In this document: piece by piece, positions 48,423 to 60,404 of the stretch | Layout: the number at the start of each line of letters is the position of its first letter | Numbering within the stretch: position 1 is the stretch's first letter | NCBI RefSeq assembly: GCF_026210795.1 | Contig: NC_089454.1 | Location: forward strand, 310,001 to 374,000 | Direction of reading: 5' to 3' | Length of the DNA stretch: 64,000 bases | DNA from: Rhizophagus irregularis | Lineage: Eukaryota; Glomeromycota; Glomeromycetes; Glomerales; Glomeraceae | Translations under genes and position numbers: made by a program | The notes under the pieces: generated by a model | The model's database searches: none | The model's input: the letters and a program-made list of their open reading frames with translations, nothing else | Told to the model about the DNA's origin: nothing

Positions 48423-49063
48423 AGGACCCCAGACATCACATATATAACTCACATTTGAGTTTTAGCAAATTCAATCAAAATTAGGTTAAACTCATAATTT
48501 TAGAAAGAGCAAATTGATTGAAAATTAATTAATAGTCATAATTATGAGTTTTAGCAAATTGTATTGATTTTACAAAGTCATATTTTATATTTGAGCAAAT
48601 TGGTACTTTTTTTTAAATTTAACCTATCCTTTGTTTTTAACTTTATAAATAATATTTTTAAAAATTTTAGTTTCGGGGTCCGGGTCATATTTTGGCCAAA
48701 ATTAAGTATAATTCCGGCCAAAATTAAGCATAATGCGGGCCAAAAACCGTCCGTTTAGTTTCGCAACATTTTATTTTTTAATAATTATTTATTTAATTTA
48801 TTATTTTTATTAATTATTATTTTATCTATAATCTACATATTTTAATTATAAAAATTGGCAGTTTAATTTATATTAATCATTTATTTTTTTATTGATAATA
48901 AAAAAAAAGATTATTAACTCATATTTTGAGTTTTAGCAAATTAGTATAGATTTGAAATGTGATAATTTGATTTTTAGCAAATTAGGTCTATTTTAGCAGG
49001 AGCAAAAAGTACTTAAATTCATGCAGATCAGTTATGAGTTATATATGCGATGTCTGGGGTCCT
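48423..49063. mobile_element. 641-bp element with AGGACCCCAGACATC ends
   Basis: The ends AGGACCCCAGACATCACATA and TATGCGATGTCTGGGGTCCT are inverted repeats, extending into ATATAACTCA with one mismatch. Subterminal TGAGTTTTAGCAAATT motifs recur at 48465, 48545 and 48930. It abuts the 5' side of the broken transposase gene. No clear target duplication was seen and there is no coding capacity. Confidence 0.7.
48694..48737 (+). repeat. Two 22-bp tandem units
   Basis: GGCCAAAATTAAGTATAATT (48694) is repeated as GGCCAAAATTAAGCATAATG (48716). Similar GGCCAAAATTA / TAATTCTGGCC motifs occur at 62120-62150 and 63390-63500. Confidence 0.65.
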
Positions 49064-50139
49064 GTTTTACTACTATAGCCATAATTAAAAAAAAAAATTT
49101 ATTTTCAATATTTTTTGTAATATATTAATTAATATTGAAAATTAATTATTTTTAAAAATTTTTACTATAAAATTATAATACTAATGATAAATTAAAAAAT
49201 TTTAAATTTTAAAAGGTATTTAGAGAAAATTAAAGTTTATCAATTTATAAGTAATATTAGTTTTATAACAAATAAAAAGTTTATTATAAAAATATTATAT
49301 ATGTAAATAATAAAATTTATAATTTTAAATGTATTTTTTTTTTTTTTGCAAGATAGTGTAATTTGTGAATTTATTAATTATATAAAATACAGAAAATTCT
49401 GTTACATATATAATTAATTTGTTTAAAACTCCAAACCGATCCTCCATCTATAAGATTGCTTTCGTGCTCTACCATCACCCTATGAAATTTTCCTATATCC
49501 TTCCATAGTAGCTATCAGATTATATAGGATTATTATAATCACATAGTTTTAGTAAATGCTTTTACTACCCTCTAAACAAAAAGAATTATTATATTTGTAT
49601 TTATACAACTTGATATTATTATATATCTTTCAAATTACTCTATTTCCTTTTTTAATAAATTGATTTATATATTATCTTGTTTTTTCTAAAACAACTGACT
49701 ACTGTTCATTATGCTTGAAAATTTTTCTTCCTTTCAAATCATATACACCACCCTTTATTTGCTGGGTTGAAATTCTCTCATATATAATACGTTATTGTGC
49801 TAATATTTTTTTTCTTAAGTCTTGCTTTTTGATTCCTTTTGTATATTCGCATTCTGCAAGCAGTTTCACTGTCGATTGCCAAATAACCTTATAAAATCCA
49901 TTAATAAATATTTCTAAAAAAAAAAAATAATTGTTATAACTTTTTTTGACTTAACAATAAATCTGAGTTCCTTTTGAAAAGAAATTTCTTAACATTAGAT
50001 GTACAAATGGAATAGGCAACTCTTGATTAAAACCTGTTATATAAACAAAAAAATTTTTATTTCATAAATATAATTGTTATGTATCCTTTTAGTTTAGTTG
50101 AGGATATTTTTTTTTTTGTAAAAGAAAGTCTTTAAGCAT
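49064..50139. other. Intergenic, no gene seen
   Basis: AT-rich. The right part may be decayed 3' sequence of the LINE that follows, but nothing is recognisable. Confidence 0.4.
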
Positions 50140-51784
50140 TTATTCATATTTGTAAATGGTATTATTGGTCACCATTAACCATTTATCTCTGAGTTGCTGG
50201 CAATAAATTATATGATTATTATTTTTATTTTCTACAAGACATAGCCTGCATTTTATATCTTCATATAAATCATATTTTCTTTCTTTCATAATTTTCAGAG
50301 TTGATAGTAAATTATTTGTAAGTTTCAAGTATTTAATAAAATTGTTATTTACTGATGTTGTTGTACAGTTAAATTCTGTGTTCTTTTTAAATAATGCCCA
50401 AATAACTTTTTCTTTTATTATATATATCATATCTTGAAAAATTGTTTTGTATATGTGATTGAAAGACCATAATGCTTTTAATGTAAACTTACATAAATTA
50501 TTTATGAATTTTCTGATATGTCTGTCCACTCTTTTACCATTCCAATATAAATCAAATTTTAAGTCCTTTTGCTATGAATCATTAATTGTGATGCAAATTA
50601 ATTTTTCTGTATTATTCTTAGCCACTCTGTCTGTTTTTTCATTACCTTTGACTTCTGAATGGCCTTTGACTTTTATTAGCTTTACTTCTAAATGTTTGCT
50701 GTTAATAAAATTGATATACTACTAATTATACTGTAATTGTTGCTTTTGCATCATATTCATATTTTATCTTTCCATTCATTAATTTTATTCTTGTGTGATT
50801 GATGCTATCTATTGTGACTTAAGAATCTGTAAAAATATTTGCTCTCTAACCTATTTGTAAAACTAATATAACTAATAAAATAGCTTCCAATTTTGTACAT
50901 GTAGATAATGGCCATTCATTTCAGTATTACCTTATTTTTATCATTCATTATTATCCAACCTGTACCCATGTATTTTGTAAAGGTGTTTAATTTTGTATTA
51001 AAGCAGTTTATTAATGAACCATCTGTATATATATTAATCATATTAAATGTATTGAATATTGATCTCAAGTGGTGCAGTATTGCTATATATTATATCATAG
51101 CTTTTCTATTTGATAATATATTTTAGATGAGATTGTATTATAATCATGTATCTGTATAAAAACGGGTATCTGTTCTGAGATATGTTATTTTTCTAAATGA
51201 TTTTTAATCTCTATAATATCTTTAATAATTTTGGTATCTGGATTATTTTGGTAATTAAAAATCCTATTTATGTAAGTTAAGTCTGAATAGTCATTGTTGA
51301 AATTGCAGTTATAGTTCTTTTTATTGACTCTTCTATCATTAATTTGCAACCACTGTAACGTAATATAACTTTATATATGCCGCTATCTTCATTTTGGTTA
51401 TTACTATTCATGACCTAATGTTATATTGTACACTTTCCTGTCTTGTTCTTTCTATTAATTTATCTCAATACTAGTGTACAGTTCTGATATATATATACAA
51501 ACTCTTTTTTCCTGCTATCTGTAGATGGCATTTTTAAAGCTCTGAACGGTTCAGTTCAGTTCTATTTTTCAGTTCTTTTCTGATTAGTCAGAATCTGTTT
51601 TGCACAATAACTCGCCATTTAGTGATCGTAAAAACCCGATCAATAGCTCGTTGAAATCATCTCATCGAGACGGTTTGAATGGTACTAAAATCATTCTTCT
51701 AGTATTGATAGATGGCGAATTGTTATTTGAAAAATTGGCAAAATTAACTCTTCATCTATCGATGCTAAAAGGATGATTTAGTAC

Positions 51785-52006
51785 TAAGGTTGCTTGCCAA
51801 AACCTCTCCAAAATCCTGCGATAAATTTCGGCAAGATTTTACTATATGTTTACTATAGTTTCGGCAGGATTTCGGCAGTTTCGGCAAATGGGGGTTTCAG
51901 CATTTCGGCAAAGTTTCGGCAGGATTTTTAATATGATTTAATATAGTTTTGGCATTTTCTGTATAGGTTTCGGCAGTTATTAAGAAGGTTTTGGCAAGCA
52001 ACCTTA
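51785..52006. mobile_element. 222-bp hAT-like MITE, TTTCGGCA family
   Basis: The ends TAAGGTTGCTTGCCAAAACC and GGTTTTGGCAAGCAACCTTA are perfect 20-bp inverted repeats. The flanks tttagtac (51777-51784) and tttagtac (52007-52014) are a perfect 8-bp duplication; removing the element and one flank restores the host palindrome. The interior is built of TTTCGGCA(GG)ATTT repeats. Confidence 0.92.
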
Positions 52007-52108
52007 TTTAGTACCATTCGAACCATCTTGATGGGACGATTCTAATGAGTATTAATCGGGTTTCTACGATCACTGAATGGTGAGTTATTGCGCAAAACGG
52101 ATTCTGAC

Positions 52109-52365
52109 TAGGGATGGCAACGGTCAGTTATAGTCGGTTATGGTCGGTTATAATCAGTTATAGAAATTTAAACAGTCAGTTATGGTCAGTTAAAAAATTG
52201 GTTAAACGGTCGGTTAAACGGTCGGTTATACCATTTTACTTAAATAATTAGTCAAATGGTCAAAAAGTTAAACGTTTAAAAATGGTCGGTCAAACGGTCA
52301 GTTAAATGTGGTTAAATGGTTAAATGGCAGTTAAACGGTTATGATTATAACCGTTGCCATCCCTA
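52109..52365. mobile_element. 257-bp hAT-like MITE, CGGTTA family
   Basis: The ends TAGGGATGGCAACGGT and AACCGTTGCCATCCCTA are inverted. The flanks attctgac (52101-52108) and attctgac (52366-52373) are a perfect 8-bp duplication. TAGGGATG-type ends with 8-bp duplications are typical of hAT transposons. The interior is iterated (A/C)GGTC(A/G)GTTA and GGTTAAACGGTC motifs. Confidence 0.93.
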
Positions 52366-52458
52366 ATTCTGACCAATCGAGAAAAGAATCGGAAAATTCT
52401 AACCGAATCGAACTGTTCAGGTAGTTTAAGCATTTTCTTTGTCATGCCAAATTTTAAA

Positions 52459-53108
52459 GGACTCCCCTGAACAGGTCAGCCAAATTCAGGTAACCTGACC
52501 TGACCTAACCTGAAATTCAGGCAGGTCAGGTATGAAGATTAACCTGACCTAATTGACCTGTCGAATTCCTGAAACTATTGATTCTATTATATAATAAAAG
52601 TGAGTTGCAATATTGCGATTCACTTTTTTATATAGATTCTATATAAAAAAGTGAATTGCAATACCGCAACTCACTTTTTTTATACAAAATCAATATAAAA
52701 AAGTGAATCGCAATATTTCGAGAAAAAACGTTGCGAAAACATTTTTTCATAATATTATATTAAAAAAATGGTTTGTAACATTTTTTTTTTTGATATTTCA
52801 ATAATAACGTTGGGAAAACATTTTTTTCATAATGTTATATTAAAAAAAACGTTTTGCAATATTTTTTTCAATATTTTAATAAAAAATGTTGCAAAAATGT
52901 TTTTTTTTCATAATATTATATTAAAAAAAAAAAGTTTTATACCGTTTTTTTTTAATACTTTAATAAAAATAGTCCTGAAATTTTTCAGGTTTCAGGTCAG
53001 GTCAGGTCAAACAGACAACCTGATATAACCCGACCTGACTTACCTGAAAAAAAATTTCAGGTCAGGTTTATCAATTAACCTGACCTGACCTAATCCATTC
53101 GGAGCTCT
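52459..53108. mobile_element. 650-bp CAGGTCAGG-family MITE
   Basis: The flanks attttaaa (52451-52458) and attttaaa (53109-53116) are a perfect 8-bp duplication. The ends GGACTCCCCTGAACAGG and CTAATCCATTCGGAGCTCT are loosely inverted and followed inward by iterated CAGGTCAGGT / ACCTGACCTG. The middle holds GTGAATTGCAATACCGC palindromes and AACGTT / AAAACGTT palindromes, the same units as the arrays at 29936-31000. It is hAT-like by duplication size. Confidence 0.85.
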
Positions 53109-53417
53109 ATTTTAAATACTTAAATACTTGCATATTAATTATGATTTCTCTATCAATTTCTGTTTCAATTTCTGAGTTTGAGGACTCTATATTAGTTTTG
53201 CAAAGGTCTTTAAGCTGAGTTGACTGTTATATGAAACCTGATAATGTAGTGAACTATTTTGGAGTTCTATTTCTTGTTTGTCTCTTATTAATTTTACATA
53301 TTTGTTGAGAGGGCTACTGCTTTCCTTATAATAAATTCTTTTTCTTTCTTTTGCAGCTCTGACATTTGTTGGTATATGAACTTTTTCCCATTTGAGCCAA
53401 TTATTGGTATGTTTCAT

Positions 53418-54602
53418 TCTTCACTTTCTGCTAACGGATGAATTTTTAGAAAATATTAAATATATATAATTAACCAATCAGTTTTTTTTATCAGGTTTTT
53501 TTTATATATGATATAAAATCAATAGGTATAAACTGGTTAATTTTAAATTAAAATTATGCCTGAATTGATGAAATAACAAATTAAGTTAACAGGTAGTTTG
53601 TAATTCTATTAGCAAGTAAATTGCATTTTTTAAATGCCATGAGGTTTTTAGGCTAAGCAAATAGCAATCCATACTTCTGATACATAAACTAGTAATTAAA
53701 GTTATAAGTTATATTTTATTTAATATTTCTATCTAATTAATAAATAATAATAATTTATTTTTTATTTGACAATATTAGTAAAAAAAATATCTATTAAATT
53801 CTAGAAAGATTTCTTCTATTACTTTTTGTTTTCTTTTTACTCTAAGTATTTTACGTTTAAAACAATTATCACTATAGTATAAAGTACTAAATAAGTAATT
53901 TATTCAGTACAATTTATTATATTTATTTTTAATCATAAAAAATTATGTAATATCAGATAATTAATATTTATAGTTTTTCTTTTTCTTTTTAAATTTTTGC
54001 TAATATTTTAATTATTATTAGATATAACTTATATACATTATATATATATTAACTTGTTAATGAATTTTTATTAGTTATTTTATAAATATATTAAATATAT
54101 TTAAACATGTAAAAAAATGTTTTATAAATAATTATATTTTAAAACTTTATATTAAATTTTATATAAATTGACAATAAAGTTAGCAGTATCAACATATCGG
54201 CTGATCAGAAAAGCCCCCCATAATTTTATATGCTAATGACAATAAGTAACCCATCAGTTATATAATGAACCCATCAACTGAGCTTAAATATTAATTGGCT
54301 TGATTTTCCAATCAGCCGATATGAATACTATTTTTGCAAGAATTACTGTTATATATCCAATGGTATTAATTGTAATTTATTCAACAATTAGTAGATGTAT
54401 TATTATCAAATTATAATATTTTAAACCTCAAAAGTTATATTCAAGTTTAATTATAAGAATTGTAATACTAGAAACATTTACTTCTAAAATATCTAAAATA
54501 TCATAGATTTATATTTTATGTATTAATAAAACATTTGCATACTACTTTGCATACTACTAATAAGAAATAAACTCTAAGTATTATTATTATTAAATCTATG
54601 AA
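53418..54602. other. Intergenic, no gene; one MITE
   Basis: Very AT-rich. Only the element at 54197-54319 was recognised. The right end should contain the 3' UTR of the P450 gene. Confidence 0.5.
54197..54319. mobile_element. 123-bp MITE, TA-flanked
   Basis: The ends TCGGCTGATCAGAAAA and TTTTCCAATCAGCCGA are inverted with two mismatches. TA flanks both sides (54195-54196 and 54320-54321). It contains two ACCCATCA direct repeats. There is no coding capacity. Confidence 0.7.
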
Positions 54603-56672
54603 TCATTTCATCTGCATGATCTTCTCGATCGTAACACCAGGTCTAGGAACAAATCTTAATTTATAAGGTTTAGGAAATTTATTTTCAACATAATTTAAAT
54701 CCAATTTAATAGGTTTTTGAGTAATTGGATCAACATCATTTTCGATATTAAATAAAGTAAGTACATAACCAACAGTTGTAATTAAATTTCTTTCAGCAAG
54801 ATGTAGACCTACGCACATCCTTCTTCCTCTGCCAAAAGCCCAAGGATCTCTTAATTCATCATATTTTTTAAGTTTTCCATTTTCGTCAAGATAATGTTCA
54901 GGATAAAATTCATTTGGGCGTTCGAAAAGTTTTTCACTTGTATGAGCAGATTTAAAACTTGCAATTATGACAGATTTTTCTGGAATGTAATAACCTCTAT
55001 ATATATCATCTTTTGTTGTTGAATGTTTCAATAATAAATTTAATGCTGGCCTAATAAAAAGTAAAGAACATTTATAATTCATCTCGCAATTTTTTTTTTT
55101 TTTAAAAAAAAAATAATGAAAAAATTTCTTTACCTGAATCTGAAGCTTTCTTTAATGGTTGCAAGAAGGTAAGGTAAATTTGAATCATCTTCAGGAGTTG
55201 GAAAACGATTTCCTTGAAGACATTCATCCAATTCTTTTTGAATCTTTCGTTGCACTTCGGGATGATTTACAAGAAGAGCCTGTTTTTTTTTGTAAATATT
55301 TATAACATGAGAATCCATTATTTTGATATCGAAAGAAAAGAAAGATACATACCCAGATCCAACGTAAAGCAGCAACTGTAGTACCTGTACCAGCGACTAA
55401 AAAAGCATTATTCAGACCCATAAAATCCACTTCATCAAAAACAAAATTTTTTTTTGAATCATCATCATCATTTTCCAAAGAATCTTCATAAGGTTTTGTA
55501 GCAATATCAGTAGAAATATTCATATTCTTTAATACATGAGCAGCAAAACTATTTTCTTCTCCATCATTTTCTTTAAGTCTTTGACGTAAATCTTCTAATA
55601 ATTGTTTAGACATATCATCAAGTAAATATTTTGCTTTATAAGCGTAGGAATACAATATTTTATCTATAAATGGAATATATTTTATCCATGGAAACATTTC
55701 AAAATAAGAATTTCCTGGATTTAAGACTTGAGCAAATCCGACAAACATTTGTTTTATTTGTTGTGATAATTTTTCTGATTTTTGCCCATAAGATATTGTG
55801 GCAAGTAAATCTATTAAACTTGATCTCATATCATCGGTTGGATCAAAAACTTTTGAAGAATGATTGAACAATTTTATCATGAGATCTTTTACTTCTGTTT
55901 GAATAATATTACGATAATTATTATCGACAACCTTTTGAGTAAGTGCTTGATGTGCTACTGCACGCATAGCTCTCCAATATTTTCCGTACTACAAAATTTT
56001 TTTATATCAGATACACGTATCATAATGTATTATATATACTCAATTATAAATAATTTACGTACCGGAGAAAATCCTATAGATTTTCCACCACTAGTATAAA
56101 TTCCTGTAATAGCTTCATTATACTGAAAAAAAAAATTCAAATTTAAATTAATATACAAAGTAAATGAGGTCTTAATATTGCAAACAAATGCTCTCTCCTG
56201 GAAGGTTACGGGACATTTCGGTGAAACGACATTTCGGTGAAATGACCTTCGGTGAAATGACCTTTCGGCGAAATGACCTGTTACCCTCCTGGAACTAGAG
56301 GTTGGAATCGATTGATAAAAATGATCAACATTTGACGATTTTTTTCCCAAATTAAAAACTTACGGGTCTTGAGGAATAAATAGCACCACGTTTCACAAGC
56401 AAATCTCTTATAATCTCATAATCATTTAATATAATCCAAGTTTCCGCTCCATAATGAACTTTAAATATTGGACCATATTCTTTAGAAAATCTGTCAATAA
56501 AATTTTGCATTGGTACATCCTTGATTTGATGTAAATTTCCAATAATCGGAAGTGGTTTTGGTCCTGGAAGAGAAATACATTTATTTGGAAATTGTGATTT
56601 TTTACGTTGATTGAAGATAATATAGACTATTACAACAGAAATTAATGTAAATAATAATGTGGATAATTCCAT
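54603..56672 (-). CDS. Cytochrome P450 monooxygenase
   Basis: Predicted 532 aa from five exons: 56364-56672, 56063-56122, 55353-55988, 55134-55279 and 54603-55050, all in phase, starting MELSTLLFTLISVVIVYIIF, an N-terminal membrane anchor. The proline hinge LPGPKPLPIIGN follows. The I-helix oxygen-binding motif is read as FLVAGTGTTVAA (the family usually has AGTDTT, so Gly replaces the acidic residue). The helix-K ExxR is KESFR, the PERF-like segment is FERPNEFYPEHYL, and the heme-binding loop is FGRGRRMCVG with Cys at about 463. It should sit on the ER membrane and use a P450 reductase. Substrate unknown. The first intron carries the 82-bp element at 56204-56285. It is followed upstream by a same-strand membrane protein gene 357 bp away. 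Confidence 0.93.
56204..56285. mobile_element. 82-bp Mutator-like mini-element in the P450 intron
   Basis: The ends GGTTACGGGACATTTCGG and CGAAATGACCTGTTACC are inverted with a few mismatches. The flanks ctcctggaa (56195-56203) and ctcctggaa (56286-56294) are a perfect 9-bp duplication, the size usual for Mutator-like elements. The interior is simply four tandem units of about 17 bp, (C/T)GGTGAAATGACCTTTC. It lies wholly within intron 1 of the P450 gene. Confidence 0.88.
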
Positions 56673-57029
56673 CTTCTTTGAGAGAATTGAAAAGAAAGTA
56701 AGTAAAGAATATATAATACGGGTCCTATATAATACAGATATATAGATATCATGAAACACTAATACAATAATAGTGTTCTATTTTGTTATACCAATTATAC
56801 AATAATATTACGTGCTTATTACCATTATATTACATAATATATTTAATTACAAATCATTTTTGGATTAAAATATTTTATTTATTTTTGGACTAATTTTGTA
56901 AAAAAAAAACTATATAAAAAAAATAAAAATAAATGTATTAAAAATATATATATATATATATATATTAGCTGATTTTTCTAGTTATTACTAATTTTAATAT
57001 CACTACACTATTTAAAATTAAATAAAATC

Positions 57030-60000
57030 CTATTCCTTCCTACTAACCATCCTTTTCAGGAAAGTCATACCCTTGTTCTTATTTTGATCATTACCTAAAT
57101 TACCATTACTAGCATTATAAGATTTATTTAATACGGCATCAAGTCCTAATTTTTCATCATTTTTGTCCAATTTTAGTACATCGCCCAAATAATTTTGTGA
57201 AGATTCAGGATTACCTATTTCTCTTGAGACATTTTCACCTTCTTCTAATCTTTCTAAATCTTTTTTATTACTGCTTGCATCACTTGAAGCAGCTACTAAA
57301 CCACCAAAATCATCCGTATCATCATCATTAGATCCTTGTGAACCATTTGAATGTCTCAAACGGTTTGTTGCTTGATATAATCTACCTATTATATTTATTG
57401 TTAAATTTACGGCTGAAGAAATTAATGTAAGTAAGGGAATAATATTATCGTAAGATACAGTAAATTTTCTATATAAAATCTATAATGAAAAAAAAATACA
57501 TATTAGCAAAACTCCCGAAATAATATCATTAAGATTAAAAAAAATAAAATAAATTCATACCTGAATGATTACTTGAGGAACATCCTCAATAAAAATGTTT
57601 ATACAAGCACCCCAAAATATTTTTGATTTAGCTTCATCGGAAAAAGGAGCTCTGAAAAATGGAAAACCGGCTAAATTTGAATGTAAAATATTTAATGCTT
57701 CGATATCAGCACCAGCTAATACAGTAAATACGCTTGCAACTTTTCCATGAGCCGTGAACCATTGAAAAAATTTTGGTCTTGTATTTTCTTGTGTTATAAT
57801 ATAAAAAGCTAATATTGTATTTAATCCTATTGGCAATGTTACAAACACGACACTTTTTTTTTTTTTTAAAAAAAAAAGTATGATTAATAAGAATGAATAA
57901 TTAATTGAATCAACAAAATTATGTAAATTAACGAATGAAATTACAGAATTATCTTACCTTGGTATATAAAGTACAGGAACGTCTCTGGCGTTACTACTTA
58001 CAAAAGCAACATCCAAAACCAAATCGAAAATAATTAAACCAAGTTGTAAAATAGCAATGTTATTACCCTAAAAATATGCGTATAAGAAAAATTTAATATA
58101 TTTACATAATTTAATGTAATTATAAAAGTCAAAGTCTTTAAAATAACCTACATTGCTATCTCTTCTTTGAGCGAATAAGAATAAAACAATCAAAAGTCCA
58201 ATAATTAAGAAAACGCCTAATAATCTGTACTTATATTTTTCCCACAAATTCGCTATTATATAAAAATATAGATGTATAATTAACATATAAAGTATAAATT
58301 AAGTTAAAAATATAAACTGCTCTCACCCATACTTACGTGAAGGATTGAAGCCATATACTTGATCCAAGTACCGAGTTGCCATACCACTACCAATTGGAGT
58401 TTGAGCTTTATTCTTAACCATAGTATTAATATTATTAACAACGGTCACAACACTTAAATCATTTTCATCATTAGTTTCTTTAATACCAATAGAAATTAAA
58501 TACTGCTTTTCATTTACAGTAAGATCTAATTGAGTTTTTTCATTACTAGTGAGACGTGGACGAGGTACGGGAACAGCATTAGATAAATCGTTTAATAAAG
58601 TATTAAAGAAATTGGTTTGTTGTTCCTGAGATAAACTATCAAAATAACTTGTACCCTCAGGGGACAAACGTAATAAACCAGTCGTCGAAGGAGCAAAAGG
58701 ATCTTTTTTTGGTTCTATATTAAAATTCCAAACATTATCTCTTATACCTAATAAAGGTTCTTTATATGACTTATCTACAACGAAACCATTGTCCATCTTA
58801 ATAAAATAATTTCCATTAGATACACTAAAAGTACTTCCTAATATGTTTGCATTAACGGTTTTACCACCATTTTCCAATTTACATGATGATTGAGAAATGC
58901 TTTGACGTAAATAAGGTTTATTATCAATTAATTGATAAATAGACAATAAACCATTAGATAATTCTACTGGATCATAAAAATTAATTGTAATATTTTGTAT
59001 ATTCGGATTTATAGTAGTTTTAATTGCAGGAACAGTTGATTCTACATTTAAATTAAAATATCCATTATCTCTATTTCCATCAAATTTTGGTAAATCAATT
59101 ACTTGGAATTGCCAAGAATTAGAATTTTCAACTTGAGAAACTAAAAGAGTATTATTTGGTAATATTTGATATACACCTTTTATGCCTATAGGTTGAGGTT
59201 CAGGAAATTCCCAATTAATAGGATCAGTATTATCTTCATCAAATAAATATCCATACATAGATGGACCAGTAGGAGCAGTAACAGTATTTGTTAAAAGGTA
59301 ACCACCAAAAGCTAAACTATTTACTGCCCAGACCACATTTACATTTTCGACAGGAAGTATTCTATTGATAACGCGAAAAGATGTAACAGAACCAGAAGAT
59401 AAGAAATTAATTTTAATATAAAAAGTATTAGGTGGTAAATTTCCGGTAGGATTCGATTGTAAAGCAGTTAAAGTACAAACTTGACCAACTCCAGAAAATG
59501 CGATATCACAAATTAAGGAAACAAAAACTAAATTTGGAACAGGAGTTTGATAAAGTAATAAAGGATTACCAGGATTTTGACCATATGCAATAGGTAAAAT
59601 GAATAATTGACCTTGCGGTAATAATGGATTAGTTGCATTAAAAGCTGTTGTAGTATTTGCAAAAGCAATGGCGTAACCTTCATCAACTGTACGTATAGCT
59701 ATAGCTGATATAATTCCTTCACCTTCATTAGCAAGTTCTCCAAAAGTTAACTTTGTAATTGATCCATCAGGTTCAACTCTAAATTGTTGCCATTCTATAT
59801 TATTATTTTGACCTGTACCATATCTCATAAATCCTTTTTCTCTATTAATATTAAGTACAAATTGATCATTTGGTATAATTATTTGCAAAGTATTGTTAAC
59901 AAATGGTAATCCGATATTTGTTCGACTTAATACATTACCATCATAATCAATTACCATTCCCCATTCAACATATGTAGAAGGATTATTAATATCCGTTGCA

Positions 60001-60404
60001 TCATAATAAGCAATGAAAATTTGATTCTTTCTAATTAAAACATATTTCATATATTCTAACCATATGCCACCGCTAACCATTTGAAAAGCACAATAATTAA
60101 GTGGTTGAATATCTAATTTTAAATCTTTTTCCACCACTGTTCCGTCAGTATTAATAATTCTTAATGAAAGCATTTCATGAAAACAAAGATAATTATTAAT
60201 TGATGTTGTTACATTTTTTCTAACTATTCTTACTACCATTGTACCATCATCATATGATTTTGAATCCCATATACGAGGTAATGTTTGTCCATAATCAATT
60301 TGTTCATTATGTGAAAGAACTCTTATATCTGCTGTTGTATATAATGTATATGAACATAAGATAATCGCAAAAATTAATAAAAAATTCCCTAGTAATATTC
60401 GCAT
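57030..60404 (-). CDS. Large multi-pass membrane protein with secreted-type ectodomain
   Basis: Predicted 1006 aa from five exons: 58337-60404, 58152-58252, 57958-58067, 57561-57852 and 57030-57479, all in phase. It starts MRILLGNFLLIFAIILCSYT, a clear signal peptide. The next about 660 residues form an extracellular-looking, Asn-rich domain with many N-glycosylation sequons (KNVTTS, ANTTTAFNATN, PNNTLL), few cysteines and a beta-rich look. Membrane segments follow: LLGVFLIIGLLIVLFLFA, IAILQLGLIIFDLVLDVAFV and VVFVTLPIGLNTILAFYIIT, with probable others in GACINIFIEDVPQVIIQ and IIPLLTLISSAVNLTINIIG. The end is an acidic cytosolic tail. I recognise the architecture from expanded Rhizophagus families but know no function. 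A cell-surface or cell-wall sensing role is a guess. Confidence 0.82.

Larger units (their letters stand above)
51536..52429. mobile_element. Family A palindromic MITE carrying two nested hAT-like insertions
   Basis: The ends AAAGCTCTGAACGGTTCAG and GAACTGTTCAGGTAGTTTAA match family A at 39-571. The flanks gcattttt (51528-51535) and gcattttc (52430-52437) form an 8-bp duplication with one difference. The palindromic core has TGAATGGTACTAAAATCAT inverted as the split GATGATTTAGTACCATTCGA. Two further elements interrupt the right half (51785-52006 and 52109-52365). It sits within the LINE relic. Confidence 0.8.
50140..53417 (-). pseudogene. LINE (non-LTR) retrotransposon 3' part with RNase H, interrupted
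   Basis: On the minus strand, pieces read IYTDGSLINCFNT (first RNase H Asp), CTKLEAILL (Glu), NIFTDS (Asp) and VKGHSEVKGNEKTDRVAK (the conserved end of RNase H). A reading frame at 50140-50529 follows, with a CxxC...H...C finger (CRLCLVENKNNNHIIYC), the usual LINE C-terminal knuckle. Stops break the RNase H region. Farther 5' (51130-51530 and 53110-53417) are low-similarity LINE pieces, separated by the inserted elements at 51536-52429 and 52459-53108. No reverse transcriptase core was recognised, so this is a 5'-truncated copy. Confidence 0.7.

Noticed and set aside
56030-56350. 106-aa minus-strand frame with RRSFHRNVVSPK repeats
   Set aside because: It is the P450 intron read through the 82-bp element; the repeats are the 17-bp units.
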